DNA of 60,294 bases from Methylobacterium ajmalii (GTDB lineage Bacteria > Pseudomonadota > Alphaproteobacteria > Rhizobiales > Beijerinckiaceae). The stretch is taken from positions 16,044-76,337 of the forward strand of contig NZ_JACWCT010000037.1 of the NCBI RefSeq assembly GCF_016613415.1. Reading direction: 5' to 3'. The notes under the pieces are model-generated. The model was given only the letters and a program-made list of their open reading frames with translations. It ran no database searches and was not told where the DNA came from. This document shows positions 1 through 7,579 of this stretch, piece by piece. Each line of letters begins with the position of its first letter. Positions within the stretch are counted from its first letter, which is position 1. The position numbers and the translations under genes were made by a program.

Positions 1-104
1 GCATCGCCGAGAACGAGCCGGTCCAGAACTCCCAAGGCAGCCCTCCAAAAAGCAGCCTTCAATCACTTCTCGCCCAACCAGGAAACCCCAAGAGTCCACA
101 CCGC

Positions 105-473
105 CTAGCGCCCCGTCTGCCGATAGCAGCGAATCTCCGCCTCGGCCTGAGCCCGGCGCAGCTCCGCCACCTGGTCGTCGAACATCTTGGTCGAGCGGAA
201 CTCGTTGGCGCGCTGGCCGATGCCCTGGCGCATGCCCAGGATGGTCGAGGCCTGGACGTACTTGTCGTAGGGCAGGATGGCCGCGATGGCGTCGATCGAG
301 CAGGCGCATTTCGTCAGCGCCTCCCGGGTCTGGCCGTTCGCCGCCATGCATCCGAAGACGTAATCGGCCCGGGCCTCGGTCGGGTAGTCGTTGTCGTCGG
401 CACGCGCGGAGGTGAGCCCCGCCGCGAAGGCGAAACCGCCGAGGAAGACCGCCTTAGCCAGCATTCGGTTCAT
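105..473 (-). CDS. small secreted protein of unknown function
   Basis: This 122-residue protein begins with a typical Sec signal peptide (basic MNRMLAKA start, hydrophobic stretch, cleavage probably after TSARA). The mature part is about 97 residues and has cysteines in the segments VFGCM, KCACSID and IRCYR, which could form periplasmic disulfides. I do not recognise a family. Its ATG lies 20 bp inside the end of the upstream gene (stop at 454-456), so the two are translationally coupled and both follow pqqE on the same strand. The context suggests a periplasmic accessory to PQQ or quinoprotein metabolism, but that is inference from position only. Confidence 0.8.
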   Translation of the reverse strand: MNRMLAKAVFLGGFAFAAGLTSARADDNDYPTEARADYVFGCMAANGQTREALTKCACSIDAIAAILPYDKYVQASTILGMRQGIGQRANEFRSTKMFDDQVAELRRAQAEAEIRCYRQTGR

Positions 474-1224
474 GGGTCAGCGTTTCCTGGAGCAGGATCC
501 CGCCCTCCGGGTTGGTGGCCCGCGCGTCGATCGAGACGATCTGGCCGGGCACCGCGGGGGAGAGCACGAAGGTGTAGGTCAGGCCGTCGAAGCCGCGCAG
601 GCGGTCGCGCACCGGATCGTCGACGAAGGGCCGGACGACGATCTGCCAGCCCGGCTTCTTGCCGCCGCCGGTATCGACCTCGGTCGCGGTCACGCTGGCA
701 TTCTCGCGCAACGCGCGCCGGATGGCGTTCTTGATGTAGCGCGGGTTGCCCTTGAGCACCTTGGCCAGGTCCTCGAGATGATGCTCGAGGAAGCGCACCA
801 GCACCGGGTTGCCGGGGAAGTCCTGGTAGGTCGCGGTCGGCATCCGGCGCTCGCCGGAGAACATCTCGACCCGCAGGTTGCGGGTGTCCGGCTTCTCGCC
901 CGCGCTCACCTCCTCGCGGATGCGGTCCTCGATCGGCGGCCCGAACGGCGCGCCCTCGATGCCGCTGAAGCGGGTGTAGCGGTAGCTCAGCGCCTGCCCG
1001 ACCGGGGCGTTGCCGATCTGGTTGGTCTCGAACAGCAGGGTGGTGGGATCGGGCGGCCCGTCCTTTCGCGCCGCGTTCGCCGGAGCGGCATCGTTTCGGG
1101 GCACGGCGCCTTGTGGCACGGCGTCTTGCGGCACGGCCTTCGCGCCGGGCGCGGCGTCCTGCGCGGAGGCGGCGCCCGCGAGGCCGGCGGCCAGGGCGGC
1201 AACCAGGACGAGACGTCTCTTCAC
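454..1224 (-). CDS. secreted protein of unknown function coupled to pqqE
   Basis: The protein has 256 residues from a GTG start chosen because it overlaps the pqqE stop in a GTGA arrangement and is followed directly by a signal peptide ([18 protein letters not shown], cleavage near ASA). After an Ala/Pro/Asp-rich linker (about residues 25-60) comes a folded region with no recognised domain. It contains the segments [19 protein letters not shown] and [26 protein letters not shown] longer upstream reading of the frame would lie inside pqqE and is rejected. Transcription with pqqE and export to the periplasm, where quinoprotein dehydrogenases work, hint at a role in methanol or PQQ metabolism. 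This is inference. Confidence 0.82.
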   Translation of the reverse strand: MKRRLVLVAALAAGLAGAASAQDAAPGAKAVPQDAVPQGAVPRNDAAPANAARKDGPPDPTTLLFETNQIGNAPVGQALSYRYTRFSGIEGAPFGPPIEDRIREEVSAGEKPDTRNLRVEMFSGERRMPTATYQDFPGNPVLVRFLEHHLEDLAKVLKGNPRYIKNAIRRALRENASVTATEVDTGGGKKPGWQIVVRPFVDDPVRDRLRGFDGLTYTFVLSPAVPGQIVSIDARATNPEGGILLQETLTHEPNAG

Positions 1225-2363
1225 ACGGGCGCTCCCTCGGGCGTGGCGACGCGGGGCGCGCCGCCGATGGTGCGATACTGATAGTCCGGCGCCGTCTCCA
1301 GCGCCGATTCGGCCACCGCCAGGGCCTGGACCTTGCCGTGCAGCGGCGAGAGCGAGCAGGCCGGGTCGGTGGCCTTGGCGTCGCCGGCGAGCGCCAGGGC
1401 CTGGCAGCGGCAGCCGCCCCAGTCCTTCTCGCGCCGGTCGCAGGAGCGGCAGGGCTCCTGCATCCACTCGGTGCCGCGATAGGCCCGGAAGGCGGGCGAG
1501 TCCGCCCAGATCTCGCCGAGCGGGCGGTCCTGGACGTGCCAGAATTCGAGGCCGGGGATCGTCTCGGCGGCGTGGCAGGGCAGCACCTTGCCGGTGGGCG
1601 TGACGTTCATCAGCCGCCGGCCCCAGCCGCCGGCGCAGGCCTTCGGGTACTTGGCGTAGTAGTCCGGCACCACGAGATCGATGACGAGCTGGCCTTTCAG
1701 CCTCTCGCGCGCCTCCTCGACGATGCGGATCGAGCGGTCGACGTCGGGCTTGGCCGGCATCAGGGCGGCGCGGTTGACGTAGGCCCAGCCGTAATACTGC
1801 GTGTGGGCCACCTCGAGCCGCTTGGCGCCGAGGCGGACCGCAAGGTCGATCAGCGCCGGCACCTCGGCGATGTTGCCGCGGTGGATCACGGCGTTCAGGG
1901 TCAGCGGCAGGCCGAGCGCCGTCACCCGCTCGGCGAAGGCGAACTTTTGCGGCTGCGCGTCCTTCAGGCCGCCGATCCGCTCGGCATTGCCGGCTTCCGC
2001 CGCCTGGACCGAGAGCTGGACGTGGTCGAGCCCGGCCTCCGACAGGGCATCGAGCTTCCCCAGCGCGCCCGCCACCCCGGAGGTGATCAGATTCGAGTAG
2101 AGGCCGAGCTCGGCGCAGGTGCGGGTGATCTCGACGATGTCCTGGCGCGCCGTCGGCTCGCCGCCCGAGAGGTGGACGTGGAGCACGCCGAGGGCCGCCG
2201 CCTCCCGCAGCACCCGCTGCCAGGTCGCGGTGTCGAGCTCGGCCGAGCGCCGGTCGAGCTCCAGCGGGTTCGAGCAGTACGGGCAGCGCAGCGGGCAGCG
2301 GTGCGTCAGCTCGGCCAGAAGCCCGATCGGAGCCGGCAGGGGCGGGGGCGCGACGGCGTTCAT
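1221..2363 (-). CDS. pqqE: PQQ biosynthesis radical SAM protein PqqE
   Basis: PqqE is the radical-SAM enzyme that crosslinks the Glu and Tyr side chains of the PqqA peptide, the first committed step of PQQ synthesis, with PqqD presenting the peptide. The 380-residue protein has the cluster motif CPLRCPYC (Cys23, Cys27, Cys30), the GGEP segment of the SAM site, and a C-terminal SPASM region with cysteines in [35 protein letters not shown] and DPAC. Length and motifs match the family. ATG at 2363 lies 31 bp after the pqqD stop. Its stop overlaps the GTG of the next gene by 4 bp, consistent with one transcript. Confidence 0.97.
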   Translation of the reverse strand: MNAVAPPPLPAPIGLLAELTHRCPLRCPYCSNPLELDRRSAELDTATWQRVLREAAALGVLHVHLSGGEPTARQDIVEITRTCAELGLYSNLITSGVAGALGKLDALSEAGLDHVQLSVQAAEAGNAERIGGLKDAQPQKFAFAERVTALGLPLTLNAVIHRGNIAEVPALIDLAVRLGAKRLEVAHTQYYGWAYVNRAALMPAKPDVDRSIRIVEEARERLKGQLVIDLVVPDYYAKYPKACAGGWGRRLMNVTPTGKVLPCHAAETIPGLEFWHVQDRPLGEIWADSPAFRAYRGTEWMQEPCRSCDRREKDWGGCRCQALALAGDAKATDPACSLSPLHGKVQALAVAESALETAPDYQYRTIGGAPRVATPEGAPV

Positions 2364-2394
2364 GGTAGCTCTCCCAGGCTCTGCACCCGCGGCG

Positions 2395-2682
2395 TCAGGC
2401 AGCCGGCACGGTCTCGAGCACGCGCTTCACGAGGAGGCCGTCGAGCATCGCGATCACGTCGGGCTCGATGACGCTGCGCTCGGCCTCGTATTGCCGCGCC
2501 AGCACCTCCGCGATGGCGCGGATGCTGCGGGTGCCGTCGACGAGGCTGAGCACTGCCACGGCGTTCGGGTCGAGGTCGAAGGTGCGCTCGGGCGCCAGCA
2601 GGACGTGGGCGTCGCGCACCGTGTCGTGGCGCAGCCGCACCCCGCGGGGCAGGCGCGGCACGCTGTCGGGGGTCAGGCTCAC
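2395..2682 (-). CDS. pqqD: PQQ biosynthesis peptide chaperone PqqD
   Basis: PqqD binds the PqqA peptide and delivers it to PqqE. The 95-residue product shows the family features [39 protein letters not shown] and a C-terminal winged-helix-like part. The GTG start at 2682 overlaps the pqqC TGA as GTGA and gives the normal PqqD length; the longer open frame upstream lies within pqqC and is rejected. In some Methylobacterium strains (M. extorquens AM1) pqqC and pqqD are fused in one frame. Here they are separate but translationally coupled. Confidence 0.94.
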   Translation of the reverse strand: MSLTPDSVPRLPRGVRLRHDTVRDAHVLLAPERTFDLDPNAVAVLSLVDGTRSIRAIAEVLARQYEAERSVIEPDVIAMLDGLLVKRVLETVPAA

Positions 2683-3563
2683 GCGGCGACGCTCCCGATC
2701 GCGTCGGACCGCAGGCCCTCGCCCGGGCGCCAGGCATCCGGCGGAATCATCCCGGGCGCCACGTAGGCGAAGTAGAGTGCGTCGAGCTGGGTCCACAGCA
2801 CGCTGCACTTGAAGCGCAGGGCGTCGAGGGCCTGACGCTGCTGCTCCGGCGTCACGGCATGGCGCACGACGTAGTCGAGGGCGAAGTCGGCGTCCCGCGG
2901 CGCCTGCGTCAGGCGCTTGTCGAAATACGCCAGGGTCTCGCGGGTGATGAACTCGTAGTTCTTGAGCATCCCGGCGACGCGCTCGGAGATGATGGTCGGC
3001 GAGAACATCTCGGTGAGCGAGGAGGCGATGGCCTCGAGCAGCGAGCGCTCGGCGACGAAGTGGACGTAGGCCTCGACCGAGAAGCGGGTAGCCGACAGGA
3101 TGCCCCGCGTGGAGAGCACGTAGTCGCGGTCGAAGCCGACGCCCTCGGCAAGCTTCAGCCAGCGCTCGATGCCGCCGTCGCCGTCGTGGTCGCCGTCATG
3201 GTCGACGATGCGCTGGCGCCAGACCCGGCGGAGCGCGGCATCCGGCAGGCGCGCCAGCAGGGTGGCGTCCTTCACCGGGATCATCGCCTGGTAATAGTAG
3301 CGGTTGAGCGCCCAGGCCCGGACCTGGTCCTTGTCGAGCTTGCCGTCGTGCAACAGCCGGTGGAACGGGTGCAGGTTGTGGTAGCGCCGCGCGCCGATGT
3401 CGCGGAGCGCCGCCTCGAGCTCGGCCGGCGAGAGCAGGCGGCCGGGGGTCTCGGTCGGGGGAAGGGGCATCGAGAGGGCGGTGGTGGCGAGGGAAGCGGG
3501 CATGGCGTCGGGCGTCCTGGCGTATCCGGTTTCTTCGTTGTCCGTGATCCCGTGGGGGGACAT
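2679..3563 (-). CDS. pqqC: pyrroloquinoline-quinone synthase PqqC
   Basis: PqqC carries out the final ring closure and oxygen-dependent oxidation that yields PQQ. The protein has the all-helical family sequence, including the conserved segments RRYHNLHPFHRLLHDG, ALNRYYYQAMIPVKDA, RIVDHDGDH, EMFSPTIISERV and WTQLDALYFAYV. As read it has 294 residues, about 40 more than usual. The true start may be Met21 (3503) or Met32 (3470), after which homology begins. I give the outermost ATG because no ribosome binding site clearly decides. A 137-bp gap separates it from pqqB, so it may have its own promoter as well as read-through from pqqA. Confidence 0.95.
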   Translation of the reverse strand: MSPHGITDNEETGYARTPDAMPASLATTALSMPLPPTETPGRLLSPAELEAALRDIGARRYHNLHPFHRLLHDGKLDKDQVRAWALNRYYYQAMIPVKDATLLARLPDAALRRVWRQRIVDHDGDHDGDGGIERWLKLAEGVGFDRDYVLSTRGILSATRFSVEAYVHFVAERSLLEAIASSLTEMFSPTIISERVAGMLKNYEFITRETLAYFDKRLTQAPRDADFALDYVVRHAVTPEQQRQALDALRFKCSVLWTQLDALYFAYVAPGMIPPDAWRPGEGLRSDAIGSVAA

Positions 3564-3680
3564 TGATCCGCCTCAACGACGGGTCAAGAGCGACCAAAGT
3601 GCCCGGGGCGTCCCTCTCATCCCGGTGAGGCCCTGAGGATCCTGTACCGTCCTCGTCCGATGAATGCGCACCTTGGGGCA

Positions 3681-3698
3681 GGGCGGCACGAGCCGCCC
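3681..3698 (-). terminator. hairpin just after pqqB
   Basis: GGGCGGC and GCCGCCC form a perfect 7-bp stem around the tetraloop acga, starting 3 bp past the pqqB stop on the minus strand. No T-run follows, so it may be a weak terminator or an RNA-stability hairpin between pqqB and pqqC rather than a strong stop. Confidence 0.4.
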
Positions 3699-3700
3699 CC

Positions 3701-4600
3701 TCACAGGCTCAGCGCCAGCCCGTCATGGGCCACGACCCAGCCGGCGGCCTCTATGCTGCGACGCTCGGGCGAATCCTCGACCAGCACCGGATTGGTGTTG
3801 TTGATGTGGACGAAGACCTTCCGGCCGATCGGCACCTCGGAGAGCGCCGCCACCGAGCCGCCCTCGCCGGTCATCGGCACGTGGCCCATGCGCCAGCCGG
3901 TCTTGGTGCCGACCCCGGCCCGGATCATGTCGTCGTCGGCCAGCACGGTCCCGTCGAACAGGAGCGCGTCCACGCCCGAGAGCCGGTCCTTGAGGCCGTC
4001 GGTGACGCGGGCGCAGCCCGGCACGTAGGCGAGGCGCCTGGGTCCGGCCTCGATCATCGCGCCGACCGTGCTCTCGGTCTCGGCACCGATCTCCGGCGTG
4101 CCGTCCTCGAGCCAGAGCGGCACCTTGCCGGGAACCGGAAAGAGCGTGACGGAGAGGCCCGGCACCGGCGAGAACGTTTCGTTCAGCGCGATCTCGGTGC
4201 GCTCCACCACGCCCTGGGCCATCACGTCGAACACGCGGTTGGCCGCGATCGAATCGAGGATACCGCGCGTGGCGTGGAGGCGGAAGGGCTGGCCCTCGCG
4301 CAGGGTGAGAAGGCCCGCGACGTGGTCGACGTCGCCGTTGGTCAGCAGCACGGCCCGAATCGGCGAGTGCCGCAGGCCCTCGCGCGGGTGGAGGGCCGGC
4401 GTGTGGAAGAGCTGCTGGCGGATGTCCGGCGAGGCGTTCACCAGGAGCCACTCATCGCCGTCGGCGGAGACGGCCAGGCTCGACTGGGTGCGCGGCAGGA
4501 CGCGGCGGTCTCCCGACCGCGCCATCGCGCAGATCGGGCAGCGACAGTTCCACTGCGGTACGCCTCCGCCCGCACCGGAACCCAGAACGATGGCCTGCAT
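3701..4600 (-). CDS. pqqB: PQQ biosynthesis protein PqqB
   Basis: PqqB is a metallo-beta-lactamase-fold protein, proposed to hydroxylate the tyrosine of the crosslinked PqqA peptide. The 299-residue protein starts MQAIVLGSGAGGGVPQWNC, the family's hallmark N-terminus, with a zinc-binding pair CRCPIC just after. The metal-binding segment NGDVDHVAGLL and the C-terminal HINNTNP are present. ATG at 4600 gives the standard start; the frame stays open upstream through both pqqA genes but encodes only a shadow. It follows pqqA copy 1 by 47 bp and belongs to the same operon. Confidence 0.97.
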   Translation of the reverse strand: MQAIVLGSGAGGGVPQWNCRCPICAMARSGDRRVLPRTQSSLAVSADGDEWLLVNASPDIRQQLFHTPALHPREGLRHSPIRAVLLTNGDVDHVAGLLTLREGQPFRLHATRGILDSIAANRVFDVMAQGVVERTEIALNETFSPVPGLSVTLFPVPGKVPLWLEDGTPEIGAETESTVGAMIEAGPRRLAYVPGCARVTDGLKDRLSGVDALLFDGTVLADDDMIRAGVGTKTGWRMGHVPMTGEGGSVAALSEVPIGRKVFVHINNTNPVLVEDSPERRSIEAAGWVVAHDGLALSL

Positions 4601-4647
4601 GGTCCGTCCCGGTGCGGTGGCTTGATCCTGGACTGAGGGACTTGGCC

Positions 4648-4737
4648 TCAGTTGAAGGGATCGATCTCGGCGGACTCGTAGCTGGTGACTTCCATGCCGA
4701 CGCAGACTTCGGCGACGACGGGCATCGACCACTTCAT
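4648..4737 (-). CDS. pqqA: PQQ precursor peptide PqqA, downstream copy
   Basis: This gene encodes a 29-residue ribosomal peptide that is the substrate from which PQQ is built. It carries the invariant Glu-x-x-x-Tyr (GMEVTSYE; Glu16, Tyr20) whose side chains become PQQ. The start MKWSMPVVAEVCVG is typical of Methylobacterium PqqA. A good ribosome binding site (AGGAGAAGCATC before ATG) precedes it. It is the second of two tandem copies. The two peptides are identical and the coding DNA differs at only two synonymous positions plus the stop codon (TGA here, TAA in the other). Confidence 0.97.
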   Translation of the reverse strand: MKWSMPVVAEVCVGMEVTSYESAEIDPFN

Positions 4738-4790
4738 GATGCTTCTCCTGGACAGTGCGTGAGGGTTCGGGACGACGATATCGAGGCTGG

Positions 4791-4820
4791 GCGCCATCCG
4801 GCGGGGATCGCCGGAGGCGC
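4791..4820 (-). promoter_or_regulatory. bulged hairpin between the two pqqA genes
   Basis: The arms GCGCC-a-TCCGGCG (4791-4803) and CGCCGGAGGCGC (4809-4820) form a 12-bp GC-rich stem with one bulged A and the loop gggat. It begins 14 bp after the stop of the upstream pqqA. It has no T-run. It could stabilise the upstream pqqA message or partly attenuate transcription, keeping PqqA in excess over the enzymes. The structure is seen; the role is inferred. Confidence 0.45.
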
Positions 4821-4833
4821 TTCAGGCGAGCCC

Positions 4834-4923
4834 TTAGTTGAAGGGATCGATCTCGGCGGACTCGTAGCTGGTGACTTCCATGCCGACACAGACCTCGGCG
4901 ACGACGGGCATCGACCACTTCAT
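4834..4923 (-). CDS. pqqA: PQQ precursor peptide PqqA, upstream copy
   Basis: First gene of the PQQ operon: a 29-residue PqqA identical in protein sequence to the copy 186 bp downstream, with Glu16 and Tyr20 of the crosslinked Glu-x-x-x-Tyr motif. The ribosome binding site ATAGGAGAAGCGCC precedes ATG and resembles that of the other copy, so the duplicated unit includes the translation signal. Being promoter-proximal it should be the more abundant transcript. Two copies in one operon would raise precursor dosage. Confidence 0.97.
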   Translation of the reverse strand: MKWSMPVVAEVCVGMEVTSYESAEIDPFN

Positions 4924-4941
4924 GGCGCTTCTCCTATCGGC

Positions 4942-4993
4942 GGAAACCTCTAAGAGTTTCCTAAGATGTTGAGATGACAGTGGTTTTCTGTCA
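4942..4993 (-). promoter_or_regulatory. two inverted repeats in the pqqA leader
   Basis: TGACAG and CTGTCA (4975-4980, 4988-4993; 7-nt spacer) lie at the expected transcription start, as an operator would. GGAAAC and GTTTCC (4942-4947, 4956-4961; 8-nt spacer) lie about 20 nt upstream of the pqqA ATG and could form a leader hairpin beside the ribosome binding site. The repeats are seen; binding of a regulator is inferred. Confidence 0.4.
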
Positions 4994-5000
4994 CGCAGGA

Positions 5001-5029
5001 TATATCGGCAATCCCGGCCCGGAGCGCAA
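5001..5029 (-). promoter_or_regulatory. candidate pqq operon promoter
   Basis: Read on the minus strand, TTGCGC (5029-5024) and GATATA (5006-5001) are separated by exactly 17 bp, an acceptable sigma-70-type pair in an alphaproteobacterium. A start near 4994 would give a leader of about 70 nt before the first pqqA and would place the TGACAG/CTGTCA repeat at the start site. Confidence 0.45.
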
Positions 5030-5137
5030 GCGCTATTTTGCCGAAATCCAGGGCCGCGGTGGGCCCGGGCTTCTCAGACCGGTCTTATTGTGCAGGACGG
5101 GCATGACGTTAGCCCGCATCGATTGCGCCCAAAATAA

Positions 5138-5154
5138 TTTCGTCACTGACGAAA
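5138..5154 (-). terminator. terminator of the response-regulator gene
   Basis: TTTCGTCACTGACGAAA is a perfect palindrome around a central C. Read on the minus strand it forms a 7-bp stem with a 3-nt loop and is followed by TTATTTT. It overlaps the stop codon of the response-regulator gene, which fits an intrinsic terminator. An operator role cannot be excluded. Confidence 0.55.
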
Positions 5155-5847
5155 ACCGGCCTCGTGCAGGTCGAGCATGAAGCCGCGGCCGCGCACGGTG
5201 ACGAGGCTCGGGCCGCCGGCGCGGGCGATGTCGGCGAGCTTGGTGCGCAGGTAGCCGACATAGACGTCGACCACGTTGAGGGAGAGGCCGCCCTGGCTGG
5301 CCCAGAGCCGGTCGAAGATGTCGCCCCGGGTGACCGGGCGGCTCGCCTGCTCCATCAGGATCGCCAGCAGCTCGGCCTCGCGCTGGGTCAGGCGGGCGGT
5401 GGTCTCGCCGAACCGCACCTGGCGCGTGGCGAGGTCGAGGGAGAGCCGCCCGGCGGTCATCAGCGTGCGGGCCTCGCCGGCCGCGCGCCGCCGCTGCAGG
5501 TGGACGCGCAGGCGCGCGAGCAGCTCGTCGAACACGAACGGCTTGACGATGTAGTCGTCGGCCCCGACCGACAGGCCCTCGACCCGGTCGCCGACCTCGT
5601 CCTTGGCGCTCAGGAACAGGATCGCGCCGGGATAGCCGCCCTCGCGCAGGGAGCGGCAGACGTCCTGGCCGGTGCCGTCCGGCAGCATGTTGTCGAGGAG
5701 CACCGCTTCGGGCACCCGCTCGCGGGCCGCCGACAGGGCCTCGTCGACGCCGCCCGCGAGGTCGACCGCGAACCCCTCCGCGCTCAGGCCCCGGGCCAGC
5801 ATGGCGCGGATGTCGCCGTCGTCCTCGACGATCAGAACGCTGTTCAT
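5143..5847 (-). CDS. OmpR-family response regulator
   Basis: Cytoplasmic DNA-binding response regulator of 234 residues. The receiver domain (1-115) has the acidic pair EDD at 8-10, the phosphoryl acceptor Asp52 (VLLDNMLPDG) and Lys102 (YIVKPF). The C-terminal winged helix (about 130-228) has the OmpR pattern LTQREAELLAILM, VDVYVGYLRTKL and TVRGRGFML. It lies 28 bp upstream of and on the same strand as the sensor kinase gene that follows, an evident pair. The signal is unknown. Closeness to the pqq promoter makes regulation of PQQ synthesis possible but unproven. Confidence 0.95.
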   Translation of the reverse strand: MNSVLIVEDDGDIRAMLARGLSAEGFAVDLAGGVDEALSAARERVPEAVLLDNMLPDGTGQDVCRSLREGGYPGAILFLSAKDEVGDRVEGLSVGADDYIVKPFVFDELLARLRVHLQRRRAAGEARTLMTAGRLSLDLATRQVRFGETTARLTQREAELLAILMEQASRPVTRGDIFDRLWASQGGLSLNVVDVYVGYLRTKLADIARAGGPSLVTVRGRGFMLDLHEAGFRQ

Positions 5848-5875
5848 GATTGCCCCCGGATACCCTCTCGCCAGC

Positions 5876-7522
5876 TCATGCCGCGTCCTCTCTCATGGTC
5901 TCGCCGGGCAGCTCCAGGACCACGCGGGCCCCGGTCGCCCGGTCGTCCGGTCCCCCCGCCTGCGAGCGGATGGTTTCCAGGCGGATCTCGCCATCATGGC
6001 GCTCAACGACCCAGCGCGCCAGTGCGAGCCCGATCCCGAATCCGGCCGAGACGGCGCCCCGCGCCTCGCCGCGCCGGAAGCGCTCGAACAGGGCCTCGGC
6101 CGCCGGCGGGAAGCCGGGGCCGTCATCCGTCACCGTGACGACGGCGCCGTCGGCCTCGCCGCGGGCGGAGAACCCGACCCGCACCCGGGTCGCTCCGGCG
6201 GCGTGCCGCAGGGCGTTGTCGATCAGCCCCTCGACGATCTGGCGCAGCCATTCGGCATCGGCCACGACCTCGACGTCGGCCGGGCTCGGCGCCAGGGCGA
6301 GGTCGATGCGGCGGCGCCTCGCCTCCGGGGCGCAGCTCTCCACCGCCTCGGCAAGGATCGTCGCGAGGCCGACCGGGCGGCGCTCCAGCTCGATCTGGCC
6401 GGATTCCGATCGGGCGACCCGGAGCATGTCGCCGACCCTGCGGTGCAGCCGCAGCGCCCGGTTGCGGATGGTGGCGATGACAGGCCGGAAGGCGTCGGGC
6501 GTGTCGGGGGAGCGGGCGGCGAGGTCGCATTCGCCGAGGATCACGGTGAGCGGCGTGCGCAATTCGTGGCTGACATCGGCGAAGAAGCGCCGGCGCGAGC
6601 GGTCGATCTCCTCCAGCCGGGCGTTGGCGCCGCGCAGGTCGGCGGTGGCGCGGGCGACGATTTCCTCCAGCGCGGCCCGGTCGGCGGCGACCCGGGCCTC
6701 GCGCCGCTTCAGCCGCGCCGCCATCCGGTTGAAGCTGGCGACCAGCAGGCCGAGCTCGTCGCGGCTCGCCACCGGCAGGCGGGTGTCGAGCTCGCCCCGG
6801 CCGATGGCGGCGGCGCCGGCCCGGATCGCCTCGAGGCGGCGCAGGATCGGCCGGGTCAGGCTCTGGTGCAGCAGCAGCAGCAGGATCACGATCAGCCCGG
6901 CCGCCGCGAGGGCGACGCCGCGCATCCGGCCGGCCAGGGTGCGGACCTCGGCGGAGGAGGCCTCGACGGCCCGGCGTTCGGCCTCGACCAGGAAGGTGAG
7001 GGGCTGCCCGGTCATCGCCCCGAAGGCGTTGAGCGCGCCACGGATCGCGTCGGCGCGGCGGGCCGGATCCGGCTCGCGCTGGATCTGCGCCACCTGGCGG
7101 TCGAGGGTGGCGCGGGCCGCCCGCAGGCGGGCGAGCGGCCGGGCGCGCGCGGTGTACTGGGTGCGGTCGAGGACGCCGCCGGAGCCGGCGACCGCGCGGC
7201 TGAGGCCGTCATCGACCGCGACCAAGGCCCGGTCGACCTCGTTGCGGGCGTTGGCCAGCCGCTCGGGCCGGCCCGGATTGTCGCCGACCGCCTCGATCGC
7301 CGCGAGGCCGAACTCGGTCAGGCGGCCGGACAATTCGGCGATCAGCTCCAGGCGCACCTGCGCGTCGAGCGTCGCGTCGAGCGTGCGCTCGGCGGTGTGG
7401 AGCGCCGCGTAGAGGCCGATCGCCGCCAGCACCACCAGCGCCGCCGCGCTGCCGACGAGCAGTCCGAACCGTAGCCTGAGCGATCCCATTCCGGCGCCGT
7501 CCTCCCGCGTCGTCTGCCGCAT
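5876..7522 (-). CDS. sensor histidine kinase with HAMP domain
   Basis: Inner-membrane sensor kinase of 548 residues and partner of the adjacent OmpR-type regulator. Order: membrane helix 1 (about 19-42), a helical periplasmic sensor of about 160 residues, membrane helix 2 (203-219), HAMP (220-272), a coiled-coil linker, HisKA with His319 in FADVSHELRTPLT, and HATPase_c with Asn436 (GLIDNALRHA), TDDGPGF and GFGIGLALAR. Met12 (7489) is an alternative start with a GGGAGG upstream and would put the first membrane helix near the N-terminus. The sensor region resembles no domain I can name. Confidence 0.95.
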   Translation of the reverse strand: MRQTTREDGAGMGSLRLRFGLLVGSAAALVVLAAIGLYAALHTAERTLDATLDAQVRLELIAELSGRLTEFGLAAIEAVGDNPGRPERLANARNEVDRALVAVDDGLSRAVAGSGGVLDRTQYTARARPLARLRAARATLDRQVAQIQREPDPARRADAIRGALNAFGAMTGQPLTFLVEAERRAVEASSAEVRTLAGRMRGVALAAAGLIVILLLLLHQSLTRPILRRLEAIRAGAAAIGRGELDTRLPVASRDELGLLVASFNRMAARLKRREARVAADRAALEEIVARATADLRGANARLEEIDRSRRRFFADVSHELRTPLTVILGECDLAARSPDTPDAFRPVIATIRNRALRLHRRVGDMLRVARSESGQIELERRPVGLATILAEAVESCAPEARRRRIDLALAPSPADVEVVADAEWLRQIVEGLIDNALRHAAGATRVRVGFSARGEADGAVVTVTDDGPGFPPAAEALFERFRRGEARGAVSAGFGIGLALARWVVERHDGEIRLETIRSQAGGPDDRATGARVVLELPGETMREDAA

Positions 7523-7579
7523 CCATCCTGCACGGGACCGGGGAGGGGGCGAGCGGCGGACCTTGCGTGAGCTGGTGCC

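Noticed and set aside
3701..4918. A 405-codon frame extending pqqB through both pqqA genes
   Set aside because: The extra N-terminal part is an Arg/His-rich shadow of the pqqA copies in another frame. PqqB's family start is the ATG at 4600.
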